Shown here one piece after another: positions 26,372 to 34,529 of a stretch of DNA of 64,000 bases (the first letter of the stretch is position 1; every line of letters starts with the position of its first letter). A model generated the notes under the pieces. That model worked only from the letters and a program-made list of their open reading frames with translations. It was not told where the DNA came from and ran no database searches. The stretch is taken from NCBI RefSeq assembly GCF_003001695.1, contig NZ_PVYX01000002.1, positions 1,240,001-1,304,000 on the forward strand, given 5' to 3'. This stretch comes from Flagellimonas meridianipacifica. GTDB lineage: Bacteria > Bacteroidota > Bacteroidia > Flavobacteriales > Flavobacteriaceae. Both the position numbers and the translations under genes were made by a program.

Positions 26372-27163
26372 GTGATTAAGTTGAAGAATTCATCCAAATG
26401 GACACTAATAGTAGGGGGTAGCAGCGGCTTGGGATTGGCCACAGCCCATAAATTGGCAAGGGAAGGGTATGACTTGTTCATCTTGCACCGTGATAGGAAG
26501 GCTGACCTTCAAGACATTGAAAATGAGTTTAACGGAATACGGTCTTATGGTGTAGCGTTGCATTCTTTTAATGTTGATGCCACAAATCCATTAAAAATCC
26601 AAGAGGTTGTGGGCAGCATGTCGGAACTTCTTCAAGGCGAAAAACTTAGTGTTTTGATACATAGTGTTGCCAAAGGCAATCTAAAGTCCCTTAGCAACCA
26701 GGACGGAGCTTCGCTGAACACTTCGGATTTTCAACACACCATTCATGCTATGGGAATCAATCTTTACGATTGGACCAAAGCCATATTGAGCGCAAACTTG
26801 TTTGCGGAAGACTCCAGAGTCATAGCATTTACCAGTGAAGGAAGTTCAAAAGCGTGGGAAGGTTATGCGGCAGTTTCAGCTGCTAAGGCCACGTTGGAAT
26901 CCATAGTTCGTAGCATGGCTTTAGAGTTTGCCGCCTTTGGGATAAAGGTAAATTGTATTCAGGCTGGTATAACGGATACAAAGTCTTTTCGGATGATTCC
27001 GAACAGCACTGAGTTAAAGGAGCAAGCTATCAAGAGAAACCCCTTTAATAGACTAACCACAGTTGAAGATGTCGCAAATGCCGTCTACCTTTTGACCTTG
27101 GAAGAGGCCAAATGGATTAATGGGACCATAGTAAAAGTGGACGGTGGAGAAAGCTTAAGATGA
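26372..27163 (+). CDS. SDR with enoyl-ACP-reductase-type active site
   Basis: 263 residues from a GTG at 26372; no in-frame ATG is suitably placed. Cofactor motif GGSSGLGLATA (about 15-25). The active site is Tyr165-x6-Lys172 (YAAVSAAK), the spacing of FabI/FabL enoyl-ACP reductases rather than the Tyr-x3-Lys of ketoreductases. LIHSVAKGN also recalls FabI, and the end NGTIVKVDGGESL recalls FabL. It probably reduces the trans-2-enoyl-ACP made by the neighbouring dehydratase, using NAD(P)H. It lies between the PKS and the FabZ-like gene in the same operon. Confidence 0.82.
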   Translation: MIKLKNSSKWTLIVGGSSGLGLATAHKLAREGYDLFILHRDRKADLQDIENEFNGIRSYGVALHSFNVDATNPLKIQEVVGSMSELLQGEKLSVLIHSVAKGNLKSLSNQDGASLNTSDFQHTIHAMGINLYDWTKAILSANLFAEDSRVIAFTSEGSSKAWEGYAAVSAAKATLESIVRSMALEFAAFGIKVNCIQAGITDTKSFRMIPNSTELKEQAIKRNPFNRLTTVEDVANAVYLLTLEEAKWINGTIVKVDGGESLR

Positions 27164-27176
27164 TAATATCCAAAGA

Positions 27177-27626
27177 ATGAATAAAATCGAAATTCTCAAA
27201 AAACTCCCATATGCCGAACCATTTTTGTTTGTAGATGAGTTACTGGATATTCATTCTGAAGGTGCCGTTGGGAAGTTTACATTTAAAAGGGATATGAACT
27301 TCTATCGAGGACATTTTAAAGAGGTTCCGATAACTCCAGGCGTCATTTTGACCGAATGTTGCGCACAGATAGGACTTGTGTGTCTTGGAATCTTTCTTTT
27401 AGGTAAGGATATAGATGAAACCCCACTTCAAATAGGAATGTCAAGTTCAGACATGGAGTTTTACATCCCTATTTATCCTGGAGAAACGGTTCGAGTAGAA
27501 TCAGAAAAAGTATATTTCCGTTTCGGAAAGCTTAAATGCAGGGTGAAACTTTTTAATCAAGCTGGGGAACTGGCATGCAAAGGGGTTTTGGCTGGAATGC
27601 TTAAATCTGAAAGAAATGGAAAATAG
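27177..27626 (+). CDS. FabZ-like 3-hydroxyacyl-ACP dehydratase
   Basis: 149 residues, hotdog fold. LPYAEPFLFVDELLDI opens the domain; the catalytic pair His46 (YRGHFKEVPITPGV) and Glu60 (ILTECCAQ) has the FabZ spacing. It would dehydrate 3-hydroxyacyl-ACP. Two Cys follow the Glu where housekeeping FabZ usually has Ala or Met, so the substrate may differ. The last 11 bases overlap the ketosynthase gene. Because of its place in the cluster it is probably not the housekeeping FabZ. Confidence 0.9.
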   Translation: MNKIEILKKLPYAEPFLFVDELLDIHSEGAVGKFTFKRDMNFYRGHFKEVPITPGVILTECCAQIGLVCLGIFLLGKDIDETPLQIGMSSSDMEFYIPIYPGETVRVESEKVYFRFGKLKCRVKLFNQAGELACKGVLAGMLKSERNGK

Positions 27627-28893
27627 GGTGGTGATAACAGGTTTGGGTGTATGCGCACCTAACGGAATTGGACTTGAGGAATTTGGAAAAGCTTTGGCAA
27701 AGGGCAAAAGTGGCATTCGTTTTCACCAAGAATTGAAAGAACTAAATTTTTCGTGTCAAATAGCTGGAAGACCAGATATTGAATCAGTTGACTTGAATAA
27801 TTACTTTACCAATCTGCAACTTAGAGGTCTAGAGGCATCGGGATTGATTTATGGAGTTATTTCTGGAAAAGATGCTTGGGAAGATGCAGGTCTTCATGTG
27901 GCCGGTGATAATGAACCCGATTGGGAAAACGGAGTCATTTTTGGTACAGGTATGTTGGGAGTGGACCGTTTTAGAAATGCTATTTATGCTGTTGATTCCG
28001 GAAATGTAAGACGTTCGGGAAGTACCACGGTAATCCAGACAATGGCAAGTGGCATCAGTGCTTTCTTGGGAGGTATGCTGGGTTGTGGAAACCAAGTTAC
28101 TACAAATTCTTCTGCTTGCTCCACAGGCACAGAAGCTCTCTTGATGGGATACGAGCACATTAAATCCGGCAAAGCAAAACGTATGCTCGTGGGTAGTTGC
28201 AGTGATAGTGGACCCTACATTTGGGGTGGTTTTGATGCTATGAGAATTCTGCCCCGAAACTATAACGACAATCCCGAGTCGGCTAGTAGGCCAATGAGTG
28301 CCTCTGCGACAGGTTTTGTGCCAGGTAGTGGTGCCGGGGCCTTGGTTCTTGAATCATTGGAAAGTGCTTTGGAAAGAAACGCTAGCATTTATGCGGAAGT
28401 TTTAGGAGGTGAAGTAAACAGTGGTGGACAAAGGGGAGGAGGCAGCATGACAGCTCCCAATAGCATAGCTGTTCAGCATTGTATTAGCAAAGCTATTCAG
28501 AATGCGGATGTTTCTGCGAATGACATAGACGTTATTAATGGTCATTTGACGGCAACGACCAAAGACCCAGTTGAGATTACAAACTGGACCAAGGCTTTAA
28601 AACGTGACGGGAAGAACTTTCCTTATATTAACTCATTTAAAGGTATGTTTGGACATTGCTTGGCAGCTGCAGGAAGCATAGAATGTGTCGGAACAATACT
28701 TCAACTTAAACATCAGCAGGTTTTTGGAAATGTAAACTGTGATGATATTCATCCCGAGATAGCAAAAGTCATTGATGAATCCAGAATACCTCGGAAGACT
28801 TTTCAGCATAAATCAAAAATAATTGCCAAAGCTAGTTTTGGTTTTGGTGATGTGAATGCCTGTGTTATTTTTAGGCAGTATTCGAAAAATTAA
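27616..28893 (+). CDS. Beta-ketoacyl-ACP synthase (FabF/KAS II-like)
   Basis: 425 residues, thiolase fold. Nucleophile Cys168 (SSACSTGTEA), His310 in NGHLTATTKDP and His347 in FGHCLAAAGSIE give the Cys-His-His triad of elongating ketosynthases. The second motif differs from the usual NAHGTSTxxND pattern: Gly-His-Leu-Thr-Ala replaces Ala-His-Gly-Thr-Ser, which points to a specialised clade such as secondary-metabolite enzymes. It should extend acyl-ACP with malonyl-ACP to supply the type III PKS starter. No chain-length-factor partner gene is present. Confidence 0.92.
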   Translation: MENRVVITGLGVCAPNGIGLEEFGKALAKGKSGIRFHQELKELNFSCQIAGRPDIESVDLNNYFTNLQLRGLEASGLIYGVISGKDAWEDAGLHVAGDNEPDWENGVIFGTGMLGVDRFRNAIYAVDSGNVRRSGSTTVIQTMASGISAFLGGMLGCGNQVTTNSSACSTGTEALLMGYEHIKSGKAKRMLVGSCSDSGPYIWGGFDAMRILPRNYNDNPESASRPMSASATGFVPGSGAGALVLESLESALERNASIYAEVLGGEVNSGGQRGGGSMTAPNSIAVQHCISKAIQNADVSANDIDVINGHLTATTKDPVEITNWTKALKRDGKNFPYINSFKGMFGHCLAAAGSIECVGTILQLKHQQVFGNVNCDDIHPEIAKVIDESRIPRKTFQHKSKIIAKASFGFGDVNACVIFRQYSKN

Positions 28894-28896
28894 AAA

Positions 28897-29157
28897 ATGT
28901 CAGAGAAAGAAAAAAGATATCAAGAGCTTAAAAGCATTGTAGCAAACTATTTACCAGATGATGTATCAGCGGAGAGTATTTCACTACAAAGCCATTTTAT
29001 CAATGAGTTGAACATAAATTCAGCAAATTTGGTTGACATAGTGTTGGACGTAGAAGATGCTTTTGACATTATGTTGGAAAACGAGGATATGGACCAAATG
29101 GAAACCGTACAGGATGCACTGCGAATTGTAGACTCCAAAATTGAATCAAGAACTTAA
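28897..29157 (+). CDS. Dedicated acyl carrier protein
   Basis: 86 residues, strongly acidic, four-helix ACP pattern. The phosphopantetheine attachment serine is Ser42 in INSANLVDIVLDVEDAF; the usual Asp-Ser-Leu is Asn-Ser-Ala here, while the following acidic helix is conserved. It starts three bases after the ketosynthase stop. It presumably carries the acyl chain during its assembly by the KS, dehydratase and SDR of the operon. A 4'-phosphopantetheinyl transferase is not in the window. Confidence 0.9.
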   Translation: MSEKEKRYQELKSIVANYLPDDVSAESISLQSHFINELNINSANLVDIVLDVEDAFDIMLENEDMDQMETVQDALRIVDSKIESRT

Positions 29158-29174
29158 GTACAAGAGGCGGTAGG

Positions 29175-29609
29175 ATGAAAGAGTTTATAGAGTATGTATT
29201 ACATAAAGTTAATGTGGATAAGCGGTTATTGTTGATATACTGCTTGGTGTATTTTTTATGGGGTCTTGGTATGAATTGGTTTGGAGCTCAAATGGAAATA
29301 GCAAAATTCACCTATTGGTGGCAGGTAATCACTTGCTATATTTTATATATGGTGCCAATTTCCTTGGTTCTGAGAGGTTTGCCCTTCCATACGCAATACG
29401 CCTATGGTTTGATTGCCATGGGTTTGTTGGAGTTTGGCGGCTATGCCTTTCAGACCTCCTATGCTTACCCTAACAATATTTTGGACCAATTCTTCAATGT
29501 CCGAAATTTTAGCTTGGGTATGGCCTTGTTTTTTGCTCTATATTTTCCGCTAGGGAATTGGGGTGTGGGAAGAATTTACGCTGCAATTTTCGGAAAAGCG
29601 CATCCTTGA
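29175..29609 (+). CDS. Small polytopic membrane protein at the end of the PKS operon
   Basis: 144 residues with about four transmembrane helices (roughly 18-37, 47-66, 74-93 and 112-135). Aromatic-rich loops (YWWQ, FGGYAFQTSYAYP). I recognise no family. It is 17 bases downstream of the ACP gene and ends the operon; the convergent YceI gene begins its stop on the very next base. It may anchor the enzymes, handle the lipid product, or be an uncharacterised membrane enzyme. Confidence 0.75.
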   Translation: MKEFIEYVLHKVNVDKRLLLIYCLVYFLWGLGMNWFGAQMEIAKFTYWWQVITCYILYMVPISLVLRGLPFHTQYAYGLIAMGLLEFGGYAFQTSYAYPNNILDQFFNVRNFSLGMALFFALYFPLGNWGVGRIYAAIFGKAHP

Positions 29610-30128
29610 TTAGGAATCCGTTTCGAAAACCATTTTCACCTTCACGAGATTATCCTCTCGCTTTTTCTTTATTTTAATTCCGTAATCTATGGAATACAGG
29701 GATGTAGTGCCCACCAGCTGCTGACCATTTTTTTTAAAAGTTATAGTTACTTCCTTTTCAATGCCTTTGATATTCAGGGTTCCGGTGACTAGAAGCGTAT
29801 CATTTTTCTTTTGTATTTCCGTACTCTCAAAGGTGATTTTGGGATAATCATCTACGTTAAAGTACTTCCCGCTTCGCAAGGACCAATTACGCAAACCGTT
29901 ATTGGTGTCCAGGGTTTTGGATTCTACGGCTCCTTTGAAATAGGAATTCTCTAGATTCTGCCAATCGATTTTGGATTGGGACTCAAAGCCTTCAATAGTG
30001 CCCTTAACTTCTTTTGAAACGAATTCAAATGTGATTTTCGCAGAAGAAATCTTACCAGCGCTTTGCTCATGTAATGGTGCTTTTAAAGACACAAATGCGA
30101 CAAGCAATAAAGTAATCAGCATTTTCAT
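29610..30128 (-). CDS. YceI-family secreted lipid-binding protein
   Basis: 172 residues from the ATG at 30126-30128, which gives a proper signal peptide (MKMLITLLLVAFVSL); an upstream frame extension lacks one. Antiparallel beta pattern of YceI lipocalin-like barrels: KITFEFVSKEVKGTIEGF, YFKGAVESKTLDT and TGTLNIKGIEKEVTI. YceI proteins bind isoprenoid or amphiphilic ligands in the periplasm. It is convergent to, and touches, the PKS operon, so a role in handling its lipid is a possible but weak inference. Confidence 0.88.
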   Translation of the reverse strand: MKMLITLLLVAFVSLKAPLHEQSAGKISSAKITFEFVSKEVKGTIEGFESQSKIDWQNLENSYFKGAVESKTLDTNNGLRNWSLRSGKYFNVDDYPKITFESTEIQKKNDTLLVTGTLNIKGIEKEVTITFKKNGQQLVGTTSLYSIDYGIKIKKKREDNLVKVKMVFETDS

Positions 30129-30463
30129 AGTGTAATTTTTCGCTAAAAGTACATATTCGTCATGAAAGCAAAAAGTGATATTGTTTAGCTCACGTTTGCT
30201 TTTGTTTAACATTTTTAACGACCAAAAATGTCTTTTTCAAGAGGTTAAGGCTTGATTATTTTTTCGCAACGCTAGTGTTAATCATCACTTCTTTTTGTCA
30301 AAAATTAAAATATAAACCATTGAAATTCATATAAATGAATTATAAACGCCTAAATTTTGGTGTAGTGTTAAAAATCAGAAAATGAAGTTAATTTTGAGTA
30401 AAAATGTAGGATTATTTGTATCTTAATGTGGTGATTGCAAAGTACCAATAAGTAAACAAAACC
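30129..30463. other. 335-base AT-rich intergenic region between divergent genes
   Basis: No reading frame or RNA structure that I can support. On the plus strand TAATTTTG (30389-30396) fits the TAnnTTTG -7 box, and TTTG at 30356 is 29 bases upstream, too far for a normal -33 element. It probably holds the promoters of the YceI gene (leftward) and of the gene at 30464 (rightward, leader about 60 bases). Confidence 0.4.
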
Positions 30464-30793
30464 ATGAATAGTTCAACAAGTAGTAATGTAATCCCTAGCC
30501 AAGAATTGCTTGTTCGTTTGGAAAGAAATAACATGGCAATGCTTAGATTATCCCGAAAACTGAGTTCTTACACCTGCGAGCCCAATAATAAATCTTGTTT
30601 CGAAAAATTATATGAGTTGCGTCAGGACTTCAAGAGTTTTGCAAGAAGGCAAAGCCAAATAATGGGACTTTTAAGAGGGGAAAAACCAACAGGGAAAAGC
30701 CTAGATTCAGAGGTGCAGAGGCATTTGATGAGTTTTAAAAAATTGGAAAGTGATATGGCAGCCTATCTATTGGACACTAACAAATACTATTGA
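30464..30793 (+). CDS. Hypothetical small helical protein
   Basis: 109 residues, basic, mostly alpha-helical in character (QELLVRLERNNMAMLRLSRKL and SEVQRHLMSFKKLESDMA, read in parts). It has two Cys in the CEPNNKSC stretch (about residues 38-45) spaced eight apart. No signal peptide or membrane helix. I recognise no family. The frame is well isolated, has a candidate -7 box upstream and no competing frame. Function unknown. Confidence 0.6.
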   Translation: MNSSTSSNVIPSQELLVRLERNNMAMLRLSRKLSSYTCEPNNKSCFEKLYELRQDFKSFARRQSQIMGLLRGEKPTGKSLDSEVQRHLMSFKKLESDMAAYLLDTNKYY

Positions 30794-30893
30794 TTTGGGG
30801 GTGTAGTTCTTAGTATTGGTCTTATTGACTGATTTATTTTCCAAATTATTCTGAAATCCACAGTATTATTGTACTTCAAAATAATGCTGTCAT

Positions 30894-31811
30894 ATGGGTA
30901 GGTCCAGGAACACGACTCTCATTATTCTTGCCTTTTTTGCTATCTATGTTATATGGGGGTCTACATACTTGCTCAACAAAGTCGCTGTTCTTGAGTTACC
31001 TCCTTTTATGCTTGCTTCATTACGTTTTACAACCGCTGGTATTCTTATTTTCCTTTTGGCCAAACTAATGGGCATTGATTTAAGGATTAGTCGTAAGCAG
31101 CTCCAGAATACCATTTTGGCAGGATTTCTTTTTTTAAGCTTTGGAAATGGTGTGGTGGTATGGGCCCTTCGTTATGTGGATACGGGTTTTGCCGCACTAG
31201 AGATTTCAGCCCAACCTCTTATCATATTACTTATGATGTGGATATTGGAAGGTAAAAAAATCAAGCCTATGTCCATGATTGGAGTAATTTTCGGCATAAT
31301 CGGTATTTATCTATTGGTCAGTCAGAAGCAAATAATCACAAAGGAGAATTCTATTTTAGGCATGGTCATGATTTTCGCTTGCATGTTGAGTTGGGCTTAT
31401 GGGAGCATTTTTGTGGCCAAAGCGGATTTGCCCAAAAACTATTTTGTCAATACTGGATACCAAATGTTTACAGGAGGAATAATCCTCGCTCTTATGAGCT
31501 TCGGTTTTCGGGAAGAATGGACTAGTCCGTTAAGTTGGAGTTTCAATGTTAAGCTGGTCATGGTACTATTGGTCATTTTTGGGAGTATACTTGCCTTTAC
31601 TTCGTTCAATTACCTCTTAAAAGTGGTCTCACCAGAAAAAGTAGCAACATCTACCTATGTAAACCCAGTAGTTGCCATGCTCTTGGGTTGGTATTTTTTA
31701 AAGGAAGAAGTTACGACCCAATCCATAGTTGCGGCAATTGTCTTGCTTACTGGGGTATATTTCATTAACACAAAGAAAACCCTAGCAATTTTCGAGCGGT
31801 TTAAAAAATGA
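30894..31811 (+). CDS. EamA-family drug/metabolite transporter (DMT superfamily)
   Basis: 305 residues, ten predicted transmembrane helices in two EamA repeats (about 10-140 and 155-295). IYVIWGSTYLLNKVAV at the start and GWYFLKEEVTTQSIVAAIVLL near the end are typical. These inner-membrane carriers export amino acids, metabolites or drugs; the substrate cannot be read from sequence. Single-gene unit 100 bases after the hypothetical gene. Confidence 0.93.
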   Translation: MGRSRNTTLIILAFFAIYVIWGSTYLLNKVAVLELPPFMLASLRFTTAGILIFLLAKLMGIDLRISRKQLQNTILAGFLFLSFGNGVVVWALRYVDTGFAALEISAQPLIILLMMWILEGKKIKPMSMIGVIFGIIGIYLLVSQKQIITKENSILGMVMIFACMLSWAYGSIFVAKADLPKNYFVNTGYQMFTGGIILALMSFGFREEWTSPLSWSFNVKLVMVLLVIFGSILAFTSFNYLLKVVSPEKVATSTYVNPVVAMLLGWYFLKEEVTTQSIVAAIVLLTGVYFINTKKTLAIFERFKK

Positions 31812-31978
31812 GTTTTACGGACGGCATAAGTGTTTGTGTTAAGGCCATGTACAATTCAACACAAAAAAAAGCCAGTTCACTACATTTCATTTTTGATTGA
31901 CTTTGGTTTAGAGCACTTTTGTCCCATCAATCAAAAACATCATCATATTCCCAATCATCAATCAAAAAACGAACAATC

Positions 31979-33433
31979 ATGAATCAACTAACAAAATTTC
32001 TTGCCGTATTATTTGCTAAACTGATTTTACTCCTTCTTCTGCTTGGCTCCAATTCGTTGCAAGCCCAACGAAAGAGCACATCGGTAAGAGTAAATGATAA
32101 TGGAAAAACTTCCATTTCCGTCAGCAATCCCTTTGGAAAGAACTTCACTGTTGAATATAAGGGTGAAATCAAGCTCTCCGAAGACGACAAGGATATCGAG
32201 TATATTTCTCCTGGAGGATATATGGAAATCAAACGGTCGGCTTTTGGAAGCAGAAGACGCATCTTCATAGAACCAGATAACTCTGGAAAACTCATTAAGA
32301 AATACTATGTAGGGAGCTCTCAAAATAGTTTTGAAGGTGAAGGGGAGAAGTGGTTGGCAGAAATTCTCTTGGACGTAGTGCGAACAACGACTCTTGGGTC
32401 TAAGGAAAGAGTAGATAGAATCTATAAAAAAAGAGGGGCTTACGGAGTTCTTAAGGAGGTAGATTATATAGATAGCGACTATGTCAAGTCTCGCTACATA
32501 AAGCTATTATTAAAGAAAAACCTCAAAAACCCTGATATCGTAGCAGTGCTCAAAGCCATTGAGAACGAAGTGGATTCAGATTATCATAGCGCGGATATCC
32601 TTAAAAACAATTCAGAACAGCTTTTGTCTTCGGAAGCAAGTATTTCTGCCTATATAAATGCAACATCCGAAATAGACTCAGACCATCACAAGGCCGAGGT
32701 GCTCAAGAAATCAATCAAGGAACGGGATTTGACCGCAAATCAAATGAAATCCATGTTGGTCATAGCAAAGGATATAGATTCAGATCACCACAAATCAAGT
32801 GTATTGCTTACCGCTCTAAGAAGCAATTCGCTGAATTCGGACAATATCAAACTTTTGGCATCTACCTCAAAAACCATAGATTCAGACCATCATAGGGCCG
32901 GTGTATTGAAAACAGCAATAGACAATACAGATTTAGCCTCTAGCGAACAACATACCTTTTTAAATGCTTTGGAAGGAATGAGCTCCGATTATCATATTGA
33001 CGATGTGTTGTCCGAGGTAGTGGATAAAGGCACATTGGAGCCTTCGACCATTTCACACGTTTTCAGGTGTGTTGGATATATGGATTCGGATAGTCACCAA
33101 GCCAACGTATTGAAAAAGTTGGTACAAAGACAAAAATTATCCAGCGAAAATATTGAAGACTTGGTTGCAGCTTTAGGGAGAATTAATTCCGATAGCCACA
33201 GTGCGGACGTACTGAAATATGCATCCAAATTGGACCTTGAAGGCCAACAGTTGATAGAGCTTTTCGAGGCGATTGAAAGAATTAACTCTGACCACCACAA
33301 AACGAATTCTTTGATTCGGTTTGCGGACAAAGCAAAGCAAGGAGGAACAAGTGTTTTAGAAGCCTATACTTCCACATGCCGTTCTATAAATTCGAACTCT
33401 CATTATCGAAGGGCCATAGACGCCATACAATAA
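31979..33433 (+). CDS. Secreted protein with about ten 34-residue SDHH-type repeats
   Basis: 484 residues from the ATG at 31979, which directly starts the signal peptide (MNQLTKF, Leu-rich core, LQAQ). Residues about 30-150 form a non-repeated beta-rich domain. The rest is about ten tandem units of 33-36 residues, each opening with a form of I-D/N-S-D-H/Y/S-H-K-x-x-V-L, for example EIDSDHHKAEVLK, DIDSDHHKSSVL and RINSDSHSADVLK. Helical-pair solenoid packing is likely, with regular Asp/His that could bind metal. Similar short repeats occur in BlaR/M56-associated and HEAT-like proteins. It lies 58 bases upstream of a LytS-pseudokinase-LytTR set, so a sensor input is plausible. Confidence 0.8.
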   Translation: MNQLTKFLAVLFAKLILLLLLLGSNSLQAQRKSTSVRVNDNGKTSISVSNPFGKNFTVEYKGEIKLSEDDKDIEYISPGGYMEIKRSAFGSRRRIFIEPDNSGKLIKKYYVGSSQNSFEGEGEKWLAEILLDVVRTTTLGSKERVDRIYKKRGAYGVLKEVDYIDSDYVKSRYIKLLLKKNLKNPDIVAVLKAIENEVDSDYHSADILKNNSEQLLSSEASISAYINATSEIDSDHHKAEVLKKSIKERDLTANQMKSMLVIAKDIDSDHHKSSVLLTALRSNSLNSDNIKLLASTSKTIDSDHHRAGVLKTAIDNTDLASSEQHTFLNALEGMSSDYHIDDVLSEVVDKGTLEPSTISHVFRCVGYMDSDSHQANVLKKLVQRQKLSSENIEDLVAALGRINSDSHSADVLKYASKLDLEGQQLIELFEAIERINSDHHKTNSLIRFADKAKQGGTSVLEAYTSTCRSINSNSHYRRAIDAIQ

Positions 33434-33491
33434 CACTTCTATTTCCAAAATGCTCACCTTGGCATAACCCAATTATGAGTATTTTGGTTGT

Positions 33492-34529
33492 ATGAGGCAA
33501 CTCTATTCTTTTTTTGACCGACCAAGCATGCGAAAACATTTGCTCATAGTAATCTTAGGCTTTGCTATTGGCGTTCTCTTTTATGCCTTTCACACCTTTA
33601 GGGAACGTCCTGGCATTTTGGAGATTTTTCTCAATGGATGCCTAGGGATTGGGGTTAGCTATGCATTTCATGGTGCCAATCAGTTCCTGAACAAAGTCAT
33701 TGATTGGAAAAGACAGACAGGACTCAGGTTACTTTTAGGAATAGTGATTCACTCGATTTTGGGAGTGGGACTAGTTTATCTAGGTCTTAAGGGTTATGAG
33801 CAGATGTATCCTGCGTATAGTTTCTTTTCCATCGAAGAGGAAATGGTTTTTGTTAAAATGGTAGTGTTGTTATTCTGTGTAATTCTGGTTTACAACATCA
33901 TTTATTTTGCCTTCTATTCCTACCAGCAATATGTAAAAGGTCAGCTTTTGGAGTCAAAAATGAAGCGTAGGCAGACCGAGTTGCAGTTAAAAGCACTTAA
34001 ATCCCAATTAAGTCCGCATTTTTTGTTCAACTGCCTGAATGCGCTATCCACTTTGGTGACCAAAGACATTAAATCGGCTGAAAAATTCATCCGCTCCTTG
34101 GCGAAATCCTATGACTACACCCTTAGAACATATCAAAACACTTTGGTGGGGGTTTCTGAGGAATTGGAATTTGTTGAATCCTACTTTTTTTTGATACAGA
34201 CCCGGTTTCAGGAAAAAATAGTTCTTGAAGTTAACCTTCCAAAACCAATATTGCATACGAAAATACCACCATTGACCCTTCAAATGCTTGTTGAAAATGC
34301 AGTCAAACATAATGTAGCGGATACTGAAAACGAATTGCAAATCCAGATTACAAGTAATCAGGGCTTTTTAGAGGTAACCAACAACATCACCAAAAAGAGA
34401 AAGGGATTTAAATCAACCCAAATCGGTCTAAAGAATATACAATCTAGATACCAACTATTAGTCAATAAGCCCATTGCAGTGAATGATACCGCCGAAGAAT
34501 TTAAAGTAAAAGTACCTATACTGTCATGA
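33492..34529 (+). CDS. LytS-type sensor histidine kinase
   Basis: 345 residues. About four N-terminal transmembrane helices (17-36, 45-60, 77-97, 118-140), a short coiled coil, then the His_kinase domain with phospho-acceptor His176 in LSPHFLFNCLNAL and an ATPase domain with N-box MLVENAVKHNV and GLKNIQSRYQ. It should phosphorylate the LytTR regulator two genes downstream. Its last four bases overlap the start of the pseudokinase gene. No extracellular sensor domain; the signal may come through the repeat protein just upstream. Confidence 0.93.
   Translation: MRQLYSFFDRPSMRKHLLIVILGFAIGVLFYAFHTFRERPGILEIFLNGCLGIGVSYAFHGANQFLNKVIDWKRQTGLRLLLGIVIHSILGVGLVYLGLKGYEQMYPAYSFFSIEEEMVFVKMVVLLFCVILVYNIIYFAFYSYQQYVKGQLLESKMKRRQTELQLKALKSQLSPHFLFNCLNALSTLVTKDIKSAEKFIRSLAKSYDYTLRTYQNTLVGVSEELEFVESYFFLIQTRFQEKIVLEVNLPKPILHTKIPPLTLQMLVENAVKHNVADTENELQIQITSNQGFLEVTNNITKKRKGFKSTQIGLKNIQSRYQLLVNKPIAVNDTAEEFKVKVPILS

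Noticed and set aside
31926..31970. Direct repeat ATCAATCAAAAAC (31926 and 31957) before the SDHH-repeat gene
   Set aside because: Low-complexity A/T/C-rich leader; two imperfect copies are not enough to claim a regulatory site.
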